Assembly: GCA_025667525.1 (NCBI GenBank)
Contig: CM046874.1
Span: forward strand, 666,022,963 to 666,086,962
Source of the DNA: Glebionis coronaria
Lineage: Eukaryota > Streptophyta > Magnoliopsida > Asterales > Asteraceae
Direction of reading: 5' to 3'
DNA: 64,000 nt
This document shows positions 36,904 to 46,409 of the stretch, one piece after another (position 1 is the stretch's first letter; the number at the start of each line of letters is the position of its first letter). A program made the position numbers and the translations under genes. The notes beneath the pieces were generated by a model, which worked only from the letters and a program-made list of their open reading frames with translations, had not been told where the DNA came from and searched no databases.

Positions 36904-39900
36904 TGATGTGAGTGGATGTGTATATGTGATTTATTTGATATTACGTTATAGGGTAAATTAGAAAATTACCTTTAGGAAAAAGTAATAGACTAATAATACC
37001 AATGACGAATTCAATTAAACACGTGAGTGAGTCGAGTTCGTTGTACACGAAGATCTTATGAATTTGAGACGTTTTGCTTTGATTTGGACAATTGATTTGA
37101 ATTGGTTTTCGGTTTTTAAACTACAATTAAAATCTACTAATTTTAAGCTATTTAATATTATCCTAAAGTGCATGAATCGTAAACCCCGCCTATTTTAAAA
37201 ATCTACAAACAATTAATTACTTAAAAATTAACTCTATTTAAAATTAAGCTATTTAATAATCTAATTTAATTAAAAATTACTTTTGAACTATTTAAAGAAA
37301 TCTATTTAACTAATTAACTTTGTTTAAAAAATTACTCAAATTATTTTCTATTTTAAAATAAACAACTATTTTATTTAAATCTAAAATTAAAAAAAATCTA
37401 ATTAATTAAAATTTAAACTAATTAAACTTTTTAAATAAAAACATTTTTATTTATTTATTTTTTATATCTAAAATATTATATCTACTATTTATTTAAACTA
37501 AGATTTATTTATTACAAACTTTAATCAAAAATTTATATAAGAAAAACGTGACTTTATATTAACTACTAATAAACAGAAAATTACAGATCTAACCAGTCTT
37601 TATTAATTAACTATCTGAGAATAAAATCAAAAAGTCATTTAGCCCAGCTGGTTATCACGCATGATATCTAAAGGGGAGGTCTCGAGTTCGAGCCCCATAA
37701 ATGACATATTTTTATGGATTTTTATCTTTTTGTCAACAATGGTTAAAAATGTCACAGGAGTGACTTTTTGAAAGCTTATCAGCTTAAAACTGTGAGGACA
37801 CAGCTTATTTGGGCTTATCAGATTATGTTGAATTTGATAAGCAGTTTGTAGACAAAATAAATCAACCAAACCTAATTCTAAGAAAAGTAAACAAATCGAA
37901 GGAGCAACAATATCAGATCAGTCAACTTAACAATATCCTACAGCAAGGTTAACTCAAATCAGAAAACAACTTTATGAGACTAAGCAAAATAATCATCAAA
38001 CAAACCAAATAAAAATAACGATTCAGCAGAACATAATAAACATCCTAAATAAACAGGATATTCAGCAAACATTTACCAAATACCAACTGAAATAATCACA
38101 ATCTACATTCAGCAAAATTAAATTCAACAAACTTCTATCTAAACAACATACTTATAAGCATTTTCAGAAATCCAAAATCTCATCAGCTTAACACATTATC
38201 AGATGCACAGTTTAATATCTGGCAAATAAATCTTTAAAGCAATAACTAAATCAGTCTCACCTAAACATCAACTTAAAACTGAACAATCAAAACAATACAT
38301 AAGATTCTAACATAGCAAAAGTCCTAATATATCAATCCTAAAATTATTTCAGATCAAACAGATTAAACAAATCTCAATAAGTGAAAAGCTTAAACTAACA
38401 AATCACCCTTAACTAAACTGAATCATATCATCTATCAAATTATCATTTATCAGATTTTAAACTTAAAAATTAAAAAAAAAATAAGAATAAAATGAGACTT
38501 ACTTTTCTGACGAAAACCTTTGGGACGTAGACTTGCGCTGAGCAGTCTAAGAAACTGGACACGAACCATCGACCACCATTCAATTATCAAACATTCGAAC
38601 CAAACACCACAATCGAACAAAGCAGATTCACTCCAGTAACATTCGAACCATACAATAACTTTAATCAAACCATTAGGGTTTGATTTATTTCCCAAATCTT
38701 ACCTTCAAATATCCAATTAAGCTATAGAGTAAGCTTAATCAAATATATTTTTTTCTATTATATAACCAATTTATCATAGATTATTGCTTAAAACTGATTC
38801 ATAAAACAATAATAATTTGAATAGAAGAGATAAAGCATTTACTAAAAATCAAACTTTTCATGAAAATATTAAATTCATTACAATACTAGGAAAAGAAATT
38901 ACATTAATCTAAATCTAAATGGCATAATAACAGTAAAAATAAGAAAAGGGATCAATTAGAAGTGAAAATGGGGGTTTTTATAGCCTCCCAAGGGCTTGTT
39001 GAGGAGCGAATATCCGAATATTATGAAGAATATTCCTTCTTATCCTTGGCCCTTGATCTTCCTTCTTCTCTCTCTTTGTTGAATCGGATGGTTAATATTA
39101 CACTAACTATCACACAGATTGCCAACGTGGCATCCGTGTGCTAGTTGTGTTTCTTTTACAGCTTGTGATTGGTGGGATTGTAGGAATGAGCTGTTAACAC
39201 CAATTGAAATTAGCCACGTAGCCTCTCCTCTCCATGCGTTCTCTTGCTTAAAATTGGGGGTTTTTATTTCCCTACACGTGAATATCACGTGTGATCAAAA
39301 GCCCCATATCAATTTGCTTTTTACTGATTTTAGGGTTTTGGTGAAACATTAACTTTTCGCAGGTTTGGGGTGAGAAAGATAAATGGGGAAGAAGAAACTC
39401 ACATAGTTTCTATCGAAAGTATTATTTACTTGTGTGTGTGGGATAATGTGTGAGTGGGTGGGGGTCGGTTGAATTTATTTGATGATGTGTGACATGTGAG
39501 GGGAATAAAAACGTTTGAGTTTATTTGTGTAAAACACGTTTTCAATAAATGTGTAAAGTTGTGGAACCAAAGAAAACTAAAGGCCCATCAATCCGTTTGT
39601 CTCTTACCATCTTTTGGGCTTGGGCCCGTTACTCAATTTATTCCATCCGAGTAATATACCATGTTGGGCCTAATGGACTGTTTTGGATTTTAAAACAAAC
39701 AAAATAGTATCTTGAGTCTTAAATGGGCTTTTAAGCCTATTTACCCAATTGTGGGACCCACTAAGCCCGTTTTCTTGATAAATGATATAATCCTCTAAAG
39801 TCGATCTTGATTTTGGCTTCTTTGATTTTTCTCTTCATTCTCGTGTCGATTTTTGTCGGTTTTCGCGAACTTGGTACCTACACACATGAAAACAAGAAAT

Positions 39901-39987
39901 ACACATATACAAGGCGTATTTGATACATTTTGTGCAATATTTCATTGTTTTAAGCTACAAATGATATGAGTAATTACACTCATATCA
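36904..39987 (-). repeat. E3 right LTR (5' LTR)
   Basis: 3,084 bp partner of the left LTR. Differences are scattered substitutions and 1-4-bp indels, with no identity step of the kind seen in E2. Confidence 0.92.
37634..37705 (+). other. tRNA-like unit in E3 right LTR, 72 nt
   Basis: Starts GTCATTT and ends AAATGAC, a perfect 7-bp acceptor-like stem 72 nt apart, with A-box and B-box matches at normal positions. The D and T stems are imperfect, so this is a tRNA-derived pseudogene or promoter module rather than a tRNA. Confidence 0.65.
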
Positions 39988-39992
39988 ACGAT

Positions 39993-41483
39993 CACAAGTG
40001 CGATCATAGACTACGATGACTCGTTGTGATGGAGTTTTGTTCTGACTGCGATGGACGTTTACTAGAATGCGATGACTGTAATTTTTTTTTGGATATTGCG
40101 ATGACCGCTTTTTAAAATATTGCGATACAAACAAAGTTTTGACTCAGAAAAAACTTGGATTCAAGTAATTTTTGACCACAACGTCAGGACTCGAACTCGA
40201 CTCTCACAACCCAAGTCTCGACTTACAAACAATTAAACTCACGAGACTCGACTCACAAGACTGTCTTAACAGACTCTCGGTCAAACCATTCGGGACTCAC
40301 TCTCACACCCTCGAACACATCACCGAAACGACTCGACTCAACACCCATTTTTTTCTCTCCAAACAAATCCATCAAATCTAGTCTCTCACTTCGTCTCAAT
40401 TAAACTCACCGTCACCTATCCCATCTACACAGACTCAAACATCATTCAAAGATCTCAGTTCAAACAAAACCATCATCGATCCGAAACCAAAACTTAATCA
40501 AAATTAAAACACCTACCTGAGACCATCTCAATGATCTTGAAGATATCATTTTTTCATCAGAAACATGATTTCATGGGTTGAAGTAGTATTTGCTCAAAGT
40601 ATTTAAAGTGGTATTGGTTTGAGCTTCGTGTGATTTTTTTCTGTTGAGATTTGTTTAGGGGTTGGTGGCTGAGTTTTTTTAAGAGGAGATAAGATTAAAA
40701 CAGGCGGACTTTACAAAGTATGTGTGTTTAGGTTTATGTGAGAATTTGTAGGGTTGGTTAACTTTTATAATCCAAACATTCAAGATATATCTTGTAGACC
40801 ATCTACCTAAACTCTACCTCTGACGTGGGCTGCTACATGAAGGACAAATGTTGGGCTTTTGAATGCCAACTAGTTTCTCTGTTTAACCGAATGCACATTT
40901 TTATTACAAAGTAGTTTTATTATTTGAGAAAGGCTGCAAGTTTTTAGGGATTTTATAGATTAATATGATGTGAGTTGTGGGTATATAGAATATATAGACG
41001 GAGTTTTCTAGGGCCACACGTTCCGTTGATTTAATGCCACGTTTTTGGTTTTTTTTTTTGTGACCAAGCCTCGTGGGCTTTAAGATCTATTGTGTTAAGT
41101 TGAGTTATTTTTGTTTTTGTGATAAAGTTTTAGATCGGGTTCTATATTAGATTGGGCCAATATCAATAAATAGTATATTTGTTTTGAATATAAATTGTCG
41201 GGTCGATCACTTTATTAACCGTAGCTTGGATTTCTTAGTTTACGGGCTTTCTTTTGGAGTGAGCCGCGGTTGAATTTGACTCCGGGTTGTTTTATCATAG
41301 TTTGAACCGACAAAAATTATTGAGCCGAGAAAAGTGTTATATCCAATCGAGGATTTTTAAGATTTACTTACGGGTCGTTTGTTGGTTTTGTCATATCCCG
41401 TGAATTTCCATTTTCTAAGTTTCTTTACGAATTGGTAAATTCCGAAAACAACCACATCCACAATTATTTTTCATCGAACTTTA
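39993..41483 (+). other. copia leader after E3
   Basis: Continues the CGATC array to about 40,090, then a cgactc/ctcgac-rich stretch (40,185-40,345) and AT-rich DNA before the gag-like ATG. No gene recognised. Confidence 0.6.
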
Positions 41484-43373
41484 ATGGATTCGTTGAATTC
41501 GACATTTCAAGAGGGAGACTTGAATCGAATGCAAGACAAAGCTAGAGAAAGTAGTATAACATTATTTCGACTACTTCAGTCTCATCTAATGACCATTTCA
41601 TGGCTTCACGGAGGAAGAGAATTTGTGACAATCTTTGGTCAAGATCATAATCTATTCATCGATTCGTTGTTCATCATCTTGAACCAACTAACAGAGCAAC
41701 TCCACAATGAAGACTTTAATCACTCTGCATCGGCACTTGCATATAAGGCTCTTATGACACAACTCACGCCTTTTCTCCAATTCAATATTTTCAAGTTTAA
41801 AAGTTCAGTGATTTGCCAGTCATTTCTTCGAGACACACATACCGAGCTTCAAGAGTTCCGTGGTACATTATTGAAACTCATGATATCGGTCTCGTCTTCG
41901 ATTTATGAAAGATCCCGACTTCAGCAAGCGTGTGATAATGGAGTGCAAGATTCTATGATGCAAGAGCAAAATGGTCATACGACTAACGAATTGGAGGCTA
42001 CTAAAGATTGCAAGGACATGAAATCAACAGTTAAGCATGACATCAGCAACACGTCAGGGAATGTTACAGACATCTCTTATGATGACACCATACCAGTTTA
42101 TGATGAAGAGCCTACAAATATGGTACAAAGTAATGTTGTATACGATGTCTATGCCGATGAACTACCGCATGTTGAGCATTTTGAATCTAATTATGACGAA
42201 CATGGGATGGAAAAGAGTGATAGCGATACCATTTCTGATTCATCCGATGTGCGTCATAATGGGGAAGAAAGTGTTCAAAATGCTAATAATCATGATAATT
42301 GCCTTATGACTGTTTCATTAAATGCTTCTGATTCAGAGATTAAAGAGCTCGAAACGATCGTAGCTCAGCAATCAAAAGATCTTGAGGATGCCAAACTAGA
42401 TTTTTCTAAGAGAACTGACAAATTTGAAACATATTTTGAAAAACTTGAAAAGTCAAACGTTGTTCTTGAACGAAAAATGGATCAAACAGTTCTAGATTCT
42501 AAAGCTGAAAAGAATAATCTTTTGAAACAAATTAAGTTGCTTGAAACTAAGTTGGCATCCCAAGATGAATTGCTCAAAGAGAATGAGACTTTAAAGGCTC
42601 AAGTACAGGAAAAGATTTTTGTTATAGATGCTTTGAGAAATGAATTAAGGAAAACTAAAGGAACTAGTGTGGACACTAAGCTTGAAAAACCATCAATATT
42701 GGGGAAACCGCCTCAAACTCAGTATGTTAGACAACTGACTGCATTTAGATCCGAGCGACCTCAATCCTCGAGACCGCGCTTTGCCTCCCAAGTTGATTTG
42801 GTTCATCTTTCTAGACCAGTCACTCCAGCAACTAGGCCCAATGTGACCAAAACAACTTTAGAAAGACCTAATCACATGATTGCCTCTAGTTTCTCTAAAA
42901 ATACCAAGACCACGTCTAGAACTAGTTCAAATGACGTTTGCCATAAATCTGGTCTAAGGGAAGCTAAGCAAAAGACACATGTAAGAGATAGCAATGTCAA
43001 ACCTAGTCAAATGCCTTCTAGATTACCCAACACTGCTAACCGTAGCATGTCATCTCCTAGGAGCATCGATCAATCATCTAGGAATTACTCGGACATTAAA
43101 TATGCTACTTGTAAAACATGTAGAAAATGTGTCTTTACGGCAAATCATGACTCTTGTGTCAAGAAATTACTTAATGAGGTGAACTCCCGTGCTAGAATTA
43201 AATCCCAGTGGATAGCTAAAATCAAACCCATTGGTAAAGTTTGGCGCCCCACTGGTAGAACTTTCACTCTTGTAGGAAACGAGTGCCCTTTAACTAGGAT
43301 AGTCTCCGATTCTACTAAGACAACTAGGGAGGAAATTGATAAAGATGATACATCACTTAAGCCTAAACTTTAG
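41484..43373 (+). CDS. copia gag-like coiled-coil ORF (629 aa)
   Basis: ATG at 41,484, TAG at 43,371-43,373. Residues 1-165 are a helical N-terminal domain. 165-285 are acidic, with PVYDEEPTNMVQ. 290-390 form a long coiled coil (ELETIVAQQSKDLEDAK and onward). 395-540 are basic and Ser/Pro-rich, with KPSILGKP and SRPRFASQVD. 545-565 carry a Cys/His motif, CKTCRKCVFTANHDSC. 585-605 contain KVWRPTGRTFTLVG. This order matches a family often annotated in pyrethrum as part of copia-type (Sirevirus-like) polyproteins. It probably acts as a gag or RNA-binding partner. After the TAG the same frame stays open for 96 codons. No CCHC knuckle, protease or integrase follows. Confidence 0.75.
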   Translation: MDSLNSTFQEGDLNRMQDKARESSITLFRLLQSHLMTISWLHGGREFVTIFGQDHNLFIDSLFIILNQLTEQLHNEDFNHSASALAYKALMTQLTPFLQFNIFKFKSSVICQSFLRDTHTELQEFRGTLLKLMISVSSSIYERSRLQQACDNGVQDSMMQEQNGHTTNELEATKDCKDMKSTVKHDISNTSGNVTDISYDDTIPVYDEEPTNMVQSNVVYDVYADELPHVEHFESNYDEHGMEKSDSDTISDSSDVRHNGEESVQNANNHDNCLMTVSLNASDSEIKELETIVAQQSKDLEDAKLDFSKRTDKFETYFEKLEKSNVVLERKMDQTVLDSKAEKNNLLKQIKLLETKLASQDELLKENETLKAQVQEKIFVIDALRNELRKTKGTSVDTKLEKPSILGKPPQTQYVRQLTAFRSERPQSSRPRFASQVDLVHLSRPVTPATRPNVTKTTLERPNHMIASSFSKNTKTTSRTSSNDVCHKSGLREAKQKTHVRDSNVKPSQMPSRLPNTANRSMSSPRSIDQSSRNYSDIKYATCKTCRKCVFTANHDSCVKKLLNEVNSRARIKSQWIAKIKPIGKVWRPTGRTFTLVGNECPLTRIVSDSTKTTREEIDKDDTSLKPKL

Positions 43374-43664
43374 GTTTTCTATAAAAGGAAACGCTTACCA
43401 GCTAAGACAAGTGAATCATCTACTCAGGTCGTCTCTGACACAAGTAAAGACAACTGTGAACCCTCACGTGCTTCTAAAATTGATATCGCTAACCCATGTC
43501 AAAGCATGCAAATTCCTAATGAGAATGCGGGTACCAAAGTTGATGTTCCAAAAGAACGAAGCGGTCCAATCGTTGTATATCGTTCAACTAAGGACACTCT
43601 TAGAGTTTGGTTGCCGAAGAAGCAGATATCAGAGAAACAAGTGTCTCAGGGGATTCATGGTTAA
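43374..43664 (+). pseudogene. in-frame extension after the TAG
   Basis: 96 sense codons in the same frame, ending at TAA (43,662-43,664), including GPIVVYRSTKDTLRVWLPKK, which resembles the usual continuation of this ORF family. A single nonsense mutation is the simplest reading. The TAG context (CTTTAGGTT) is not the CARYYA readthrough context described for the soybean Sirevirus SIRE1. Confidence 0.55.
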
Positions 43665-43689
43665 GCTTACCAAAAGGACTTATAGTCAC

Positions 43690-44870
43690 ATCACAGACTG
43701 TAACTCGTTCATCAAAGAAAGGAAAGTTTATCGCCGATGATAAACTTATCCTTACACCGAGAAATTAATTTTTCTCGGGCATGAGCTTATATAAAAAACA
43801 TTCCAAGTTTTTAAGCTCATGCACCATGGCTCCTCGTTAAATGACAGACGATGACCCGGACTTCAGAGAAAGGGAAGTTTATCTACATAACGATAACTTA
43901 CCCTCAAAACGAGAAATTAAGTTTTCTCGGACACGAGCTTATCCTAAAACCATTCAAATGTTTTAAGCTCGTGTATATGGTTCATTGTTAAATGTCAGAC
44001 AATGACCCGTTCTTCTAATAAAGGAAAGTTTATCGCCGATGATAAACTTATCCTTACAACGAGAAATTAATTTTTCTCGGGCATGAGCTAATATTAAAAA
44101 CATTCAAAGTTTTTTAAGCTCATGCACAATGACTTACAGTTAAATATCAGACTGTAACTCGGACCTCAATTTTAGGAGAGCTTATCTTTAAAGATAGCTT
44201 ATCCTCGTAACGGGAAATTAAATTTTCTCGGTCATGATCTTGTATTAAAACATTCCAAGTTTTAAGCTCATAAAGTAAAGTGTATCTTTTAAATAAGAGA
44301 ACTTTTCTTCTCAACGAGAAATTCATCTTTCTCGGTCATGAGCTTTACGTTAAAATATTCGAAGTTTTTCAAGCTCATGAAAACGACTTCTAAGTAAATG
44401 TCAACTTAGGACTCGTTCTTCAGTTAAAAGGAAAGCTTATCGCCGATGATAAACTTATCCTTAACAACGGGAAGTTTACAACCTCTCGGACTTGAGCTCG
44501 TTTTGTAAGATATTCAACATCTTAAGCTCAAGTAATAGGTTTTCAAAACTTTGAACACAATTTTTCGAGAATTTTTCAAAAGGTTTTTTCTAAATCTTTC
44601 AAAATTGTGCGTTCAAAAATGTTTTGATGAAAAGAGCATGTCTTCTGGAATCGATAATATTTACGATACTAGAAATCTCATTCAATAACGACACGGGGTT
44701 GTAAATAAAGTTCGAGCAGAAGTTCAAATGTTTTAAAACATGCTCAAAATGGTTTGCTATTATTTCAGATAGTAACCCGCTTTTCTTATTCAAGTCAAGC
44801 ATTTCACCGGAAAGTTTTGACTCAACAACGGGAATTAATTTTCTCGGGCATGGTTTACTTTATAACCATG
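43690..44870 (+). repeat. tandem array of about 150-bp units with three hairpins each
   Basis: Six units (about 43690, 43843, 43993, 44147, 44296, 44402) and a diverged seventh near 44,800-44,875. A full unit has hairpin i (gtttatc...gataaac), hairpin ii (cgagaaa...tttctcg) and hairpin iii (catgagctta...taagctcatg, loop about 22 nt). Stem changes are compensated between units: catgag/ctcatg in unit 1, cacgag/ctcgtg in unit 2, cttgagct/agctcaag in unit 6, and different flanking pairs g-c, a-t and t-a. Some units have lost a hairpin. Noncoding, located between the gag-like ORF and the 3' end of the copia element. Confidence 0.9.
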
Positions 44871-44875
44871 TAAGG

Positions 44876-45439
44876 GATTGTGTTTACGTAATAACACAAT
44901 CTAACACGAATATATGTACGTTTTAGTGCATTTATTTGTTAAAACAAGAGAAATCTTGTTTTTTATGAAGTTATCATCTCCACCAACCGTAGCAATTTAC
45001 AATTGTTATCTACATACTCGATGATGCGACTACTCAAACGGAGACTACAGCTCTTTCAATAGAACACGGGTCAACAATTGAGGGGGAGTAATTGTCCAGC
45101 ATTCAGAATCTTTGACGCCGAAAGTGCCAAGTTCACATATTGGTGTCAAGACAACAATATCAATCGTACACATGGAGTCAAGAGATAACTTCAGACGTGA
45201 TGAGGCGACCAACATTCATGAACAAGAACCATGTGCTTCTTTCATATGATGTTCTCCATCATTCAGGTCCAACCTCATAAATCGCTAATCTTGTGAATAC
45301 ATTATCATATATGATCTTTGCATGTGATAAGTACCTTACACTTGTGTTTAAAAGGTACTTCATTCACATTTCAAGTACACCCTCATTAATTTGAGGGGGA
45401 GATTGTGTAAAGCATGAAGATAATTGGATTTGCATTTTT
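44876..45439 (+). other. copia noncoding DNA with polypurine tracts
   Basis: attgagggggagtaattg near 45,067 and tttgagggggagattgtg near 45,390 repeat the PPT motif used at the 3' LTR (ttagggggagattg). E4 inserts at 45,440 in a T-run. Confidence 0.65.
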
Positions 45440-46409
45440 TGTAACACCCCATTTTGATAAATGGAATGTCACGTGAAATTATGGCGTGTCGTCAAAGCAT
45501 ACAAGGATAAATGTCTAAAACATTACATGACCATAAGGATAACCGGAATCAAACATCGGTTCCCAAACATAAGCCCAAACATAATAAAGCAAAAGAAATG
45601 AATGAAAGACTAAACAAGCACAAGTATATGAAGGCAAAAGGAGAAGAAGTCTATGGCAGCTTCCATCCTATGCATGTCCTCCAAATGCTCGAGTCCGTCC
45701 TTGGGTACCTGCCGTTTTGGGACATGGAAAGGAAAGTAATGGCTGAGCAAAACGCTCAGTGCACGAATATAGACATAGTATGAATGACTAAAACATAATA
45801 AAGACTTAATAGCAGCGGAATTGTATAAGTCCTGGAAAACCTGGAACATGTTCATAAAACTGGTTTTATAGTTTGAAAAGCCTTATGTTTATCTTGTAAA
45901 AATTGTTTAACGTATTTTACCATTAGCCAATATAGGCCATGAAAATCCACCGTGCATGAATACTTGGAGGGGTGACCTCATCATGCAAATTAGAGGGGCT
46001 GCCTCTAATTTAATATACTGGTTTTTGGGTAGGAGGGATCAGCTCCTTGTGAAGGATGCAAGGCACACACCACATTCACCATGAAATCCTGACTGAAAAC
46101 GTGTAACTAGGATGCACCCATACGCCCCACATGATAAATATAATATTAATGGCCAAAAGCTGAAGGGACGCCACGAGCAATCACTCCGCCGTGGTGAAGT
46201 CATAACATCAGTGCCTCTAATGTTATGGTTATGGTACCTCTATAACTAGGTAAAACTGGTCATGCATATATATGGCTATAGGTATTCTTAATTAAACATA
46301 AGCAATCAAACACGTAACTTATACTACGGGAAAACAGTTGGCTGCATACGGGGAATCCTAATAAGGAAAGAATGTCCATACTTAAAGGACGGGAATCCGT
46401 ACCTTATGT

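Larger units (their letters stand above)
28914..39987 (-). mobile_element. E3: Athila-like non-autonomous element
   Basis: Complete insertion with duplication ACGAT (28909-28913 and 39988-39992). LTRs 28914-31995 and 36904-39987 begin TGATGTGAGT and end ACTCATATCA, near-perfect mirror ends, and are about 98-99% identical by eye. The minus orientation is fixed by the PBS, PPT and ORF direction. The only substantial ORF is a Cys-rich acidic protein; there is no protease or RT. The leader and the 3' noncoding block match E2. Confidence 0.92.

Noticed and set aside
37634..37705. Functional tRNA gene
   Set aside because: Acceptor stem and boxes fit, but D and T stems do not pair properly and the unit sits in four LTR copies.
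45511..45855. Overlapping plus and minus ORFs with near-identical copies at 55,736-56,131
   Set aside because: They lie in the two LTRs of E4; there is no domain and both strands are open by composition.
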